This document shows positions 22,188-33,200 of a stretch of 64,000 nucleotides of DNA, piece after piece. This DNA is from Macrostomum hystrix (taxonomy: Eukaryota > Platyhelminthes > Macrostomidae). The notes beneath the pieces were generated by a model. It was not told the origin of the DNA. It worked only from the letters and a program-made list of their open reading frames with translations, and made no database searches. The DNA is taken from NCBI GenBank assembly GCA_950097015.1, contig CATNEN010000038.1, positions 16,052,001-16,116,000 of the forward strand, written 5' to 3'. The position numbers and the translations under genes were made by a program. The number at the start of each line of letters is the position of its first letter. Position 1 is the stretch's first letter.

Positions 22188-23570
22188 GTGAGCAGCAAAT
22201 TAATTATTAAAGGTTTTGTTAAAATAAGTGTTGAAAATGGTGTTGTACCGGCTGTCCTGCTGAACACTGCGGGATCCAGTAGACTCCAATGTGAAGTATT
22301 GGCCCCAAAGAGATAAAGTCAGAAAGTCATGAGAGTTGCACACCGGGCAGAGTTTCGTGGCGCAGCAAGAGGCTGTCAGTTTCCTACGTAGTTCAGGTGG
22401 GAGGCAAGTCTAGGTTAGTTTCCTGACTTGGCCAGAACTGAGCTTGAGATCAGTCAAACACTTAGAGTTAGGAAAGATGAACTAGACTTAGAAAAATGAA
22501 CAGTAAGTAAAACAAGTAGAAAAAATGCCAGTAAAAAGACCAGTGAGGAGGACAAGTGGTGCTTTTTATATCTAATCATGTGATGTAATCACGTGGTTTC
22601 TAAAAATAGCTACTGACGTCAGTGGCGCGCAAAACGTCACTTCTACGTAGATTCTTGCTCTAAACATGTTTACTGAACTTGAAAGACTAACAAAGAGGTC
22701 AGTCACTTGATGGCTGACGCCAGACTAGCAGGCACGAGAGAAGGATGAGGGAACGATGGAACAAAGGGGCGCCAACTCGGTACAGAGAGCTAATGACTCA
22801 TTCCTGGGCAGGGGAGAGAAAGCACACAGCAAGTACACGCGCGGTCAAGGCGGAAAGGGGCGTGGGCAGAGAGGAACAGACCAAGCGGCGTCACTCGGTG
22901 CCTGCCTACGCTCACAATGAAACAGACTTTGGTTCCTTTAAATTGTTATTAGGCCGAGGTTCCCGAGTCGACTATCGCAGCTGCAACAGCCGCAGTCTCC
23001 GCCGCGTCGCCTTGTTCGTCCACCTCCTCCGAAGAGGCCGAACAAGAGGAAGCGGCTTGGAACAGCGAAGATCTGGACGCGCTCGAGGGCGGACTAGCAG
23101 ATCTGGGCAAACAGTTCGACTTAATTAGGCAGCAGCGACTGCCCGCACTCACCCTGGGCCAGGTGGTGCACGGCTATTATCGATGGAAGGCCACCAGGCG
23201 GGGTAGAGAATTTCTCGACAGCCTTCGCCAGCGACGCGCCGAAGCCGAGTCTCTGGCTGAGGCGGCCGCCGCAGCCGCCGCCGCTGCAGCGTCAGCCGCC
23301 GCGGGCTCCCCGCCATCGTCTGCTGACGCTGCCGCTGTTGATGAATCTCATCAGCATCAAGTTATTCAACAGCAGCAGCAGCAGCAACAGCACACTTCCA
23401 GCCTCCTGGCCTCGGACTCGTATCACAGTTCATTGCATCATCATCATTTCTCACACGACCAGCCGCTGCAGCAGCAGCAGCAGCAGCAGCAGCCTCTGCC
23501 CCAAATGGCACCCCAGAGTGAGTCGTCCTGTTGTCCAGTCTCTTCTACTACTGCTGAGGGCACCGCTTGA
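21693..23570 (+). CDS. MIER-like transcriptional co-repressor with SANT domain, ELM2 not visible
   Basis: Two exons, 21693-22187 and 22953-23570, join in phase (cag/gtgagc; ttattag/gcc) and give 370 residues. The N-terminal half is very acidic. It holds ELPLELLLARYGYG, matching the MIER motif MPIHELLSLYGYG, and DYACPAADWRP ending in FQ/AEVP, matching the MIER sequence just before the ELM2 domain. Exon 2 goes almost directly to a SANT domain (about 197-245): AAWNSEDLDALEGGLADLGK, then FDLI and YYRWK. MIER proteins recruit HDAC1/2 through ELM2-SANT. Here the ELM2 core of about 60-80 residues is replaced by ~30 low-complexity residues. The tail has alanine and two glutamine runs. The frame is open upstream to an acceptor-like tgctctgcag at 21650, so an earlier exon may exist. 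Confidence 0.75.
22188..22952. other. MIER-like intron
   Basis: 765 bp, GC-richer than other introns here. I searched all three forward frames for the missing ELM2 sequence and saw none. A start like tgttgtaccggctg and a promoter-like middle could suggest a solo LTR, but no duplication supports that. Confidence 0.5.
22953..23570 (+). CDS. MIER-like gene, SANT and low-complexity tail exon
   Basis: Begins at AEVP and contains the SANT helices, then polyalanine, and glutamine and histidine runs. Stop tga at 23568-23570. Confidence 0.78.
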   Translation, partial: AEVPESTIAAATAAVSAASPCSSTSSEEAEQEEAAWNSEDLDALEGGLADLGKQFDLIRQQRLPALTLGQVVHGYYRWKATRRGREFLDSLRQRRAEAESLAEAAAAAAAAAASAAAGSPPSSADAAAVDESHQHQVIQQQQQQQQHTSSLLASDSYHSSLHHHHFSHDQPLQQQQQQQQPLPQMAPQSESSCCPVSSTTAEGTA

Positions 23571-23921
23571 GATTGTCTCGCAGACTGCACCAATAAGAAA
23601 TGCATAGTTGGCATCATCATTTTCTTGACATGCGTATCGTCGTATTGCTGGTTTTATTAATTCAATCGCCTAAAATTTGGCTTTTTCATCGCAAGAGTTT
23701 TATTTACGAGTTGAATTATTTAGTTATTAAGTTCATTGTAAATAATGTGCATTTTTTATTGCTCGGCTGCCATTTAGTGTAAGGAAATATTTTTTTGGTA
23801 AAATTCTCAACTGTCAGTCAGTTATCCCACGCATAATGAAATTTCTATTCCTTCTGGGCATTAGTTTTTTTATGTGAATTTTTCACTTCTTTGTGCTGCG
23901 ACTTCGCTGTTTAAATTTCGA

Positions 23922-23927
23922 AATAAA
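23922..23927 (+). promoter_or_regulatory. Possible polyadenylation signal of the MIER-like gene
   Basis: aataaa 350 bp after the stop. The DNA between is AT-rich and unremarkable. Position only; weak evidence. Confidence 0.3.
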
Positions 23928-23964
23928 ACTCCTACTAGAAATCCTACTAAAACTCCCATTAGAC

Positions 23965-24383
23965 CAGGGGTAGGCAAACTTATTTGCTGGCGGGCCAAAG
24001 AGAGAGCCTAAAAGACGACAGCGGGCCGCATTGACTGTATAAATATGAGATAGAGGAGAGATGAGACACGGGAGAGATGAGACACAGGAAAGATGGGACA
24101 CGAGAGAGATGAGACACGGGAGAGATAAGACACGGGAGAGATGAGACACGAGAGAGATGAGACACGGGAGAGATAAGACACGGGAGAGATGAGACACGGG
24201 AGAGATTAGACACGGGAGAGATGAGACACGGGAGAGATAAGATAGGGAAGAGATTAGATACGAGAGCGATGAGAAACGAGAGAGATGAAACAGGATACTG
24301 TAGATGTCAGAAGGGGCAACGGGCCGGATTTGGGAGCTTCGAGGGCCGCATCTGGCCCGCGGGCCGGAGTTTGCCGACCCCTG
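23965..24383. mobile_element. hAT-type MITE (419 bp) with 8-bp target duplication
   Basis: Ends caggggtaggcaaactt and agtttgccgacccctg are inverted repeats of the common hAT form. The flanks are cattagac at 23957-23964 and 24384-24391, an exact 8-bp duplication as hAT insertion makes. The subterminal parts are rich in gggcc. There is no transposase; the centre is a 16-bp tandem repeat. Confidence 0.95.
24040..24300. repeat. 16-bp tandem repeat inside the hAT MITE
   Basis: Unit gagatgagacacggga, about 15 copies with small changes. The same unit, inverted, makes up the right part of the array at 60.4-61.0 kb. Confidence 0.9.
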
Positions 24384-24696
24384 CATTAGACAGATCCCTC
24401 AAAATAAATTATAATTTCTACTCCCATTTTAAATACGATTAAGACTTAAAATCCCATTAAAAATCCCGCTAGATTCCAAATTGGGAATTCAACTAAAAAT
24501 CCTATTAAAATATTTTACCTAGACTCCAATCACAATTCTCACTTTAGATCCCATTATTAAAACTCTCATGAGAAATTGCACTAAAATCCCATTGTAAATC
24601 CCACAAAACTCCCATATAATCCCCCACTGAATCTGCCTGTGAAATGCCAGTAAATCTTTAAGTTTAAAGGTTGTTGAAACGGGAGTCCAGTTTAGA

Positions 24697-24972
24697 CCGG
24701 CGACAGCACAGCCGCAGATATCCGAAGAGCTATTGCGCTTCGCATCTGAAGGCCGCGTACGGCTGTTCAGTCCATGGACTGGGGGGACGCCACACCCACC
24801 TTCAATTACCCCAGCTGATGCTGGTACCCATTTAACAGCTGGGTGAACTAAAACAATGCATAGTTAAGTGTCTTGCTAAATGACACAAATTGTTCCAGTG
24901 GAGTCGGGAATCGAACCCGCGACCTTCAAGCTGTGAGTCCGACGCTCTAACAACTAGGCTACAACATCCCGC
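24697..24972 (-). mobile_element. SINE-1, full copy (tRNA-derived)
   Basis: Read on the minus strand it starts with a tRNA-like head: agcctagttgttagagc (A box) and gggttcgattccc (B box). A central region follows (gcaagacacttaact, ttaaatgggtacc), then the core shared with other copies, ending near gctgtgctgtcg. RNA polymerase III promoters of this kind define tRNA-derived SINEs. Confidence 0.85.
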
Positions 24973-24975
24973 TGA

Positions 24976-25741
24976 AACTGTTAAAAAAACAATAGCAAAA
25001 ACTGTTATTAAATCCTTATGTTTTACGCAACAGGTGCTTTTTTAGTTAGTTATTTCGTTTATTTTTGTTACACACAATTCAATGCGATTCTAATAGGGTG
25101 TGCAGTAATAATAGCTAGTAAAACTAATTCTTTTCGTGGCAGCTAGGGTGTCACTCAGTTCTTTATTTACATGAAAAATCTGCCATGTTTTTATTAATCT
25201 ACAAGTAAATTTAATAATATTATTTATCAAAACTTTTATATTTAATATAGGCTCGAATGTATTTCATTTCTTCTGCTTGCTTTTCACTTGTGTAAAAATA
25301 ATTTTTTTAATAGACATATTTTTCTTGTCTCAAAATTATCTCAGTCTAGCTGTTCTTACGTCGTTACACTGGATATAAAATAACAAAAATCGCTTTGTAT
25401 TACTTGAAGTAGACAAACAGCAATTCACTCTTTGGACATGTCTCCAGAGTGTCGATGCCATGTAATTGCTATTTTTATTTCTAATTCAAAATAAATAAAT
25501 TGTTCCTTAACATTTTCTTAGGCAGCTATAGCTGTGAAGATTAGAAGCAATTTGGGCGATAAACCGCAAACTGCACTTCTATTTTATAGGCCAGAACTTT
25601 AATCGTTTTGTCAATTATGATTTATTTAATATTTATTTTTATTTTTAAAGCGTTGCTATTTTAAATATTTACGAAAATCACAAGAAATGTAAATTGGGAA
25701 CATTTTCTCAAACCTAATGATAAATAATGATTAAAAACTGA
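24976..25741. other. AT-rich intergenic DNA
   Basis: No gene or repeat supported. Confidence 0.5.
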
Positions 25742-25839
25742 ATGTTTAATTTAGAACTTCAAGTCCCTAGATATGGGGTATTCAAAACTTTGGGATTTCA
25801 GATTTTCAAGCTTTGGAATCCCAGGACGTCGGATTCTAG

Positions 25840-26568
25840 GATATTTGAGTCGAGGAACTGGAATTTCAGAATGTGGGACCCTAGGAACTGGGACTCGAGG
25901 ATGTGGGACTTGATGAACTGGGATTCGAGGATGTGGGACTCGAGGAACTGGGATTCGAGGATGTGGGACTCGAGGAACTGGGATTCGAAGATGTGGGACT
26001 CGATGAACTGGAATTCGACGATGTGGGACTCGAGGAACTGGGATTCGAGGATGTGGGACTCGAGGAACTGGGATTCGAGGATGTGGGACTCGAGAAACTG
26101 GGATTCGAGGATGTGGGACTCGAGGAACTGGGATTCGAGGATGTGGGACTCGAGGAACTGGGATTCGAGGATGTGGGACTCGAGGATGTGGGATTCGAGG
26201 ATGTGGGACTCGAGGAACTGGGATTCGAGGATGTGGGACTCGAGGAACTGGGATTCGAGGATGTGGGATTCGAGGATGTGGGACTCGAGGAACTGGGATT
26301 CGAGGATGTGGGACTCGAGGAACTGGGATTCGAGGAACTGGGACTCGAGGATGTGGGATTCGAGGATGTGGGACTCGAGGAACTGGGATTCGAGGATGTG
26401 GGACTCGAGGAACTGGGATTCGAGGATGTGGGACTCGAGGAACTGGGATTCGAGGATGTGGGACTCGAGGAACTGGGATTCGAGGAACTGGGATTCGAGG
26501 ATGTGGGACTCGAGGAACTGGGATTCGAGGATGTGGGATTCGAGGATGTGGGATTCGAGGATGTACGC
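25840..26568. repeat. 30-bp minisatellite, open in several frames
   Basis: Unit mixes gaggaactgggattc and gaggatgtgggactc blocks. Because 30 is a multiple of three, both strands stay open for 250-330 codons and mimic repetitive proteins. No start context, splice signal or domain supports translation. Confidence 0.95.
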
Positions 26569-26739
26569 TCGTGTAGCAGCTTTTCATGCTGTGATATTCA
26601 ACGATTTGGTAAAACAGGACGGGGGATTTCAGGATTTCAGCATTCTAGATTATGGGGTTCGCGGATCTGGAACTGTAGCAGAATCTGTTATCAATTGTGA
26701 GAATGAAAAGTTAAGAGATAACACTGCGATCGACTTGTA

Positions 26740-27063
26740 AAGGCGAGCGATGCCATACTATGACTAAAATAACAACTCAACTCAATAGAAAATGACATTT
26801 ACCGCAAAAAATGTTTACAACTCGGTCTTATGGTAGCTATAAAATCTTTAAGAAAAATATTTTTATGTGCGTTCGAGTTCTTGCTATTAAATAAAATAAA
26901 GCAAAAAATCAGTAAGTGCTTTCGGATACATGCGACGACAATTTCCACTCTGCCAATTAGAGAAAACAACTAAAAACAACAAAATTGCGCTATAATTCTA
27001 CTTTCAGTAGAGTTTCGCTGACAAACAACTAAGGGTGACTCGCAGTTTCTGAAATCGTTTAGT
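26740..27063. other. 3' flank of the NCKX gene
   Basis: AT-rich, no other feature seen. Confidence 0.5.
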
Positions 27064-27270
27064 TCAACAGTCGAAGTCGCACAGGAACTCCTGGCAGAAC
27101 GCGTAGACTAGGAATCCCAGGTAGAGTGCGAAGAATGTGACCCCGATTAGGCGGCCGAGCTTGAATCTGGAGGCGGCGATGACCGCGGTGCAAATTGCCA
27201 GCAGGGCGATGAGGATGACGCCGAATTTCACATGCGGTATCAGCTTCATGCGGTTCTCACAGTAGGTGCG
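27064..27270 (-). CDS. NCKX exon 10 (last two membrane segments)
   Basis: Encodes [18 protein letters not shown], then [10 protein letters not shown] and a final hydrophobic helix, as at NCKX C-termini. The acceptor chosen, caatcaaag/cgc, is weak; the start could shift a few codons. Confidence 0.75.
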   Translation of the reverse strand, partial: RTYCENRMKLIPHVKFGVILIALLAICTAVIAASRFKLGRLIGVTFFALYLGFLVYAFCQEFLCDFDC

Positions 27271-30200
27271 CTTTGATTGGGAATCGAGTGGTGGGATTCG
27301 GTCAGGTGTGTCGAATGTCTAACAGAGGCTGGTTGTATCGATTGTTCGATTTAACAGGTCGGGAGTTCGATTCCCGTACCAGGCGATCATTGAACTAGAC
27401 AATTAGCTTCTCTATTGCTATAGTTAATCTGGGACCCGCATCAGCAGGGGTCCATGGACTGAACAGCTGTACACAGCCTTAGTTTACATAAGCCTTGAAA
27501 TGCACTGTCTATGCATTTGACCTAACTGAATTTTTTTGCAATCCCATTTATCTACGATCGCGATCGGTCTACAGGAAGAACAGTATTTTCGTTTATTGTT
27601 AGTATTAACAGGATTATTGTTAATCTCGGTCGGACACTAATGCGAGCATCATTAATTTTGATCATAAAGGATTATCGCTAATCTCTATCCTACAGGAATA
27701 TTTCTAATCTACAAGTATATCCTACAGGATTATCGCTAATCTCTACCCTACATGACTATTACTAATCACCATCCTAGAGGATTATCGCTAATCTCTATCG
27801 AACAATATCCGGAAATGCTATCTCACTCTTTCAGCGTCGCTGAACATGTCCAGCGGCTTGCCCTTGTTGGTGATGGCCCTGATTAGGAAGGGCAAGCCGA
27901 GGCCCAAGTCGATGTCGAACACGTTGGAGCCGATCGCGTTAGAGACGGCCATGTCTCCGAATCCGTCCCTGGCAACTATGATTGAGCTGAGCAGATCCTG
28001 AGTGGGGTTGTTGGTGGCTGGGATTTTATAGTGCTCAGTTTCCTATGCCTTTTTAAATGCAACATCATTTTAAATACCACAATGGTCGCTAGTCTTAAAA
28101 TGCACAGTATTTAGTGAAGTTTAACATTCAAGCACCCAGATACTCAGATTAAGTCCACCACCCTCCCAGATCCTCAGATTAAGTCCACCACCCTCCCAGA
28201 TCCTCAGATTTTGTCTAGCACCTTCCCAGATCCTTAGATTGAGTCTAGCACCTTCCCAGATCCTTAGATTGAGTCTAGCACCTTCCCAGATCCTCAGATT
28301 GAGTCTACCACCTTCCCAGATCCTCAGATTAAGTCTACCACCCTCCCAGATCTTCAGATTTTGTCTACCACCTTCCCAGATCCTCAGATTGAGTCTACCA
28401 CCTTCCCAGATCCTCAGATTAAGTCTACCACCTTCCCAGATACTCAGATTAAGTCCAGTATCTTCCCAGATCCTCAGATTAAGTCTACCACCTTCCCAGA
28501 TCGTCAGATTAAGTCCACCACCCTCCCAGATCCTCAGATTTTGTCTAGCACCTTCCCAGATCCTCAGATTAAGTCTACGATCTTCCCAGATCCTCAGATT
28601 AAGTCCACCACCCTCCCAGATCCTCAGATTAAGTCCACCACCTTCCCAGATCCTCAGATTGAGTCTACCACCTTCCCAGATACTCAGATTGAGTCTACCA
28701 CCTTCCCAGATACTCAGATTGAGTCTGCCACCTTCCCAGATCCTCAGATTGAGTCCACCATCTTCCCAGATTGAGTTAAAAACCGTTGCTTAAGATGGGT
28801 AATTCTGCAGAGGGTTCTATTTTCTCACGTGCAGTCAACGCTTGGAGCAAAAAGTGTCAGCAATGTTACACAAGCAGTTGGTGGTTTTTCGGCAAAGAAA
28901 CAGATTTAGGAGGCAAACTAAGAAGCAGCAATTAGGAGGTAGCCAGCAAACTTTTTAGTTGAACGAAAAGGAAGTAAAAATGTGTCAGACAGCTGTTTAG
29001 AAGCATTTCCCATATTTTTTGCTCCCCATGTTTTTACGTCACCCGATGTTTGAACAGATTTTCGTTAAAAGTTTCTTTAAAAAAAATCCTTTTTTGTTAA
29101 GCTATCTTGCTGGCCCTCAAAACTTATACTTTGCCATGCCTGTGTGACACAAACCTGGCATGCTGGGACAGGACCGCTGCAAAGTCCAATCGAGAACTGA
29201 TTGATAAAAAATCTTAAAGTGCAAATTCTCTTAATTAACAAGGCAGCAAAACATTCTGGCAATATCCCTGTCAGAAATTTAGAGTACTTCCCGATTCGAA
29301 AAACCCCTGCAAAATCCGGAAATAAAAACACTGAACTTTAATTATAGTTTACATTTTCGAAAAATTCCTAAAAGTTCTAATTAAGAAATCCCAAATTATT
29401 ATTTTGCGAGATCCCAAGCTAAGTAAATCATTAATTCGAAGAAATCTCAAATCAAAAAACGCTTTAGTAACCATTCATAAAAATCCCAGTTTTGATAAGT
29501 TTCCTAATCTAAGAAGTTCCCAATTCTAAAAAAATCCCTGATCTTATTGATCACATGTCCTCGATTTCAAGAAATCCTTACTTGCTAGAAATCCCTAATA
29601 CCCAGAAATCCCTAATACCCAGAAATCCCTAATTCCAAGAAATCCCTAATTCCCAGAAATCCCTAATTCCCAGAAATCCCTAATTCCCAGAAGTCCCTAA
29701 TTCCCAGAAATCCCTAATTCCCAGAAATCCCTAATTCCCAGAAATCCCTAATTCCCAGAAATCCCTAATTCCCAGAAATCCCTAATTCCCAGAAATCCCT
29801 AATTCCCAGAAATCCCTAATTCCCAGAAATCCCTAATTCCCAGAAATCCCTAATTCCCAGAAATCCCTAATTCCCAGAAATCCCTAATTCCCAGAAATCC
29901 CTGGTTTCAAGAAATCCCAAATTCCGAGAAATCCTTAATTCTGAGAAATCCCTCAATTACGATTAATTAATCGTTAATTAATTAATCCGTAATCATGAGA
30001 ATAAGGCCGTGCAGTACGACTCAAAATTCATAAATCGATCTATCGTTTAATTTAATAGTTATTTTGGGATGTAGGCAATATGGGATTCTCAGAGCCCTTC
30101 TTAATTTGACGAGTCTGTGAAAGTAGCTTGATACTCGGTAAGCCTAGTCTACCTGCCTAATCGAACTAAAATAGGCGACTCAAATTTTTCCTCCTGTCCT

Positions 30201-33200
30201 GATCGCTAAAAAAAGATGTGAATCGCGAAGGCAGTCAGTGAAATAAATTTCGCATTGGCTCATCTGTGCAGACTTGGCAATGAATATTCATACCTTTCTC
30301 TCTCACCCGCCCATGACTTTTTGGTCACGCTTTCGAGCAACTGCAATCGGCTCAAATATCCCTTATGCTCACTTTAGTCTAATGGGCTAAAGTTAGATAT
30401 GCGATAATCTCTTCTGCCAGCTAACCAATATATACTTCCATAGTAGAGCCAACAGGTTGAGGACAAACACTGACTGTGAGAGTGACCAGTGAATGACTGT
30501 GAGAGTGACCAGTGAATGACTGTGAGAGTGACCAGTGAATGACTGTGAGAGTGACCAGTGAATGACTGCGAGAGTGACCAGTGAATGACTGAGAGAGTGA
30601 CCAGTGAATTACTGGGAGAGTGACCAGTGAATGACTGAGAGAGTGACCAGTGAATTACTGGGAGAGTGACCAGTGAATGACTGAGAGAGTGACCAGTGAA
30701 TGACTGGGAGAGTGACCAGTGAATGACTGGGAGAGTGACCAGTGAATGACTGGGAGAGTGACCAGTGAATGACTGGGAGAGTGACCAGTGAATGACTGGG
30801 AGAGTGACCAGTGAATGACTGCGAGAGTGACCAGTGAATGACTGGGAGAGTGACCAGTGAATGACTGGGAGAGTGACCAGTGAATGACTGGGAGAGTGAC
30901 CAGTGAATGACTGGGAGAGTGACCAGTGAATGACTGCGAGAGTGACCAGTGAATGACTGCGAGAGTGACCAGTGAATGACTGGGAGAGTGACCAGTGAAT
31001 GACTGGGAGAGTGACCAGTGAATGACTGGGAGAGTGACCAGTGAATGACTGAGAGAGTGACCAGTGAATGACTGAGAGAGTGACCAGTGAATGAGTGGGA
31101 GAGTGACCAGAGAATGAGTGGGAGAGTGACCAGTGAATGACTGCGAGAGTGACCAGAGAATGAGTGGGAGAGTGACCAGTGAATGACTGCGAGAGTGACC
31201 AGTGAATGAGTGGGAGAGTGACCAGTGAATGAGTGGGAGAGTGACCAGAGAATGAGTGGGAGAGTGACCAGTGAATGACTGCGAGAGTGACCAGAGAATG
31301 AGTGGGAGAGTGACCAGTGAATGACTGCGAGAGTGACCAGTGAATTACTGAGAGAGTGACCAGTGAATGAGTGGGAGAGTGACCAGTGAATGACTGAGAG
31401 AGTGACCAGTGAATTACTGGGAGAGTGACCAGTGAATGACTGTGAGAGTGACTAGTGAATTACTGGGAGAGTGACCAGTTAAAGACTGTGAGAGTGACCA
31501 GTGAATGACTGGGAGAGTGACCAGTGAATGACTGGGAGAGTGACCAGTGAATGACTGCGAGAGTGACCAGTGAATGACTGCGAGAGTGACCAGTGAATGA
31601 CTGGGAGAGTGACCAGTGAATGACTGGGAGAGTGACCAGTGAATGACTGGGAGAGTGACCAGTGAATGACTGGGAGAGTGACCAGTGAATTTCTGGGAGA
31701 GTGACCAGTGAATGACTGGGAGAGTGACCAGTGAATGACTGGGAGAGTGACCAGTGAATGACTGGGAGAGTGACCAGTGAATGACTGAGAGAGTGACCAG
31801 TGAATGACTGAGAGAGTGACCAGTGAATGAGTGGGAGAGTGACCAGAGAATGAGTGGGAGAGTGACCAGTGAATGACTGCGAGAGTGACCAGAGAATGAG
31901 TGGGAGAGTGACCAGTGAATGACTGCGAGAGTGACCAGTGAATTACTGAGAGAGTGACCAGTGAATGAGTGGGAGAGTGACCAGTGAATGACTGAGAGAG
32001 TGACCAGTGAATTACTGGGAGAGTGACCAGTGAATGACTGTGAGAGTGACTAGTGAATTACTGGGAGAGTGACCAGTTAAAGACTGTGAGAGTGACCAGT
32101 GAATGACTGAGAGAGTGACCAGTGAATGACTGTGAGAGTGACCAGTGAATGACTGCGAGAGTGACCAGTGAATGACTGCGAGAGTGACCAGTGAATGACT
32201 GCGAGAGTGACCAGTGAATTACTGAGAGAGTGACCAGTGAATGAGTGGGAGAGTGACCAGAGAATGAGTGGGAGAGTGACCAGTGAATGACTGCGAGAGT
32301 GACCAGAGAATGAGTGGGAGAGTGACCAGTGAATGACTGCGAGAGTGACCAGTGAATTACTGAGAGAGTGACCAGTGAATGAGTGGGAGAGTGACCAGAG
32401 AATGAGTGGGAGAGTGACCAGTGAATGACTGCGAGAGTGACCAGAGAATGAGTGGGAGAGTGACCAGTGAATGACTGCGAGAGTGACCAGAGAATGAGTG
32501 GGAGAGTGACCAGTGAATGACTGCGAGAGTGACCAGTGAATTACTGAGAGAGTGACCAGTGAATGAGTGGGAGAGTGACCAGAGAATGAGTGGGAGAGTG
32601 ACCAGTGAATGAGTGGGAGAGTGACCAGTGAATGACTGCGAGAGTGACCAGTGAATTACTGAGAGAGTGACCAGTGAATGACTGCGAGAGTGACCAGTGA
32701 ATGACTGCGAGAGTGACCAGTGAATGACTGCGAGAGTGACCAGTGAATGACTGCGAGAGTGACCAGAGAATGACTGTGAGAGTGACTAGTGAATGACTGC
32801 GAGAGTGACCAGTGAATGACTGCGAGAGTGACCAGAGAATGAGTGGGAGAGTGACCAGTGAATTACTGGGAGAGTGACCAGTGAATTACTGAGAGAGTGA
32901 CCAGTGAATGAGTGGGAGAGTGACCAGAGAATGAGTGGGAGAGTGACCAGTGAATGACTGGGAGAGTGACCAGTGAATGACTGGGAGAGTGACCAGTGAA
33001 TGACTGAGAGAGTGACCAGTGAATAACTGAGAGAGTGACCAGTGAATTACTGGGAGAGTGACCAGTGAATGACTGAGAGAGTGACCAGTGAATTACTGGG
33101 AGAGTGACCAGTGAATGACTGTGAGAGTGACTAGTGAATTACTGGGAGAGTGACCAGTTAAAGACTGTGAGAGTGACCAGTGAATGACTGAGAGAGTGAC

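Noticed and set aside
22188-22952. Solo LTR in the MIER-like intron
   Set aside because: A TG start and promoter-like composition only; no target duplication or second copy.
24900-24972. Functional tRNA gene on the minus strand
   Set aside because: Has A and B boxes but continues into a body repeated at 41.8 and 61.6 kb, so it is a SINE head; no good acceptor-stem pairing was established.
25742-26740. 332-codon plus-strand frame (NWDSRMWDSR repeats) and its minus-strand counterpart
   Set aside because: Produced by a 30-bp repeat unit without stops in several frames on both strands; no domain, start context or splice signal.
28239-28793. 184-codon frame of [10 protein letters not shown] repeats
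   Set aside because: Same cause: a 30-bp array inside an NCKX intron.
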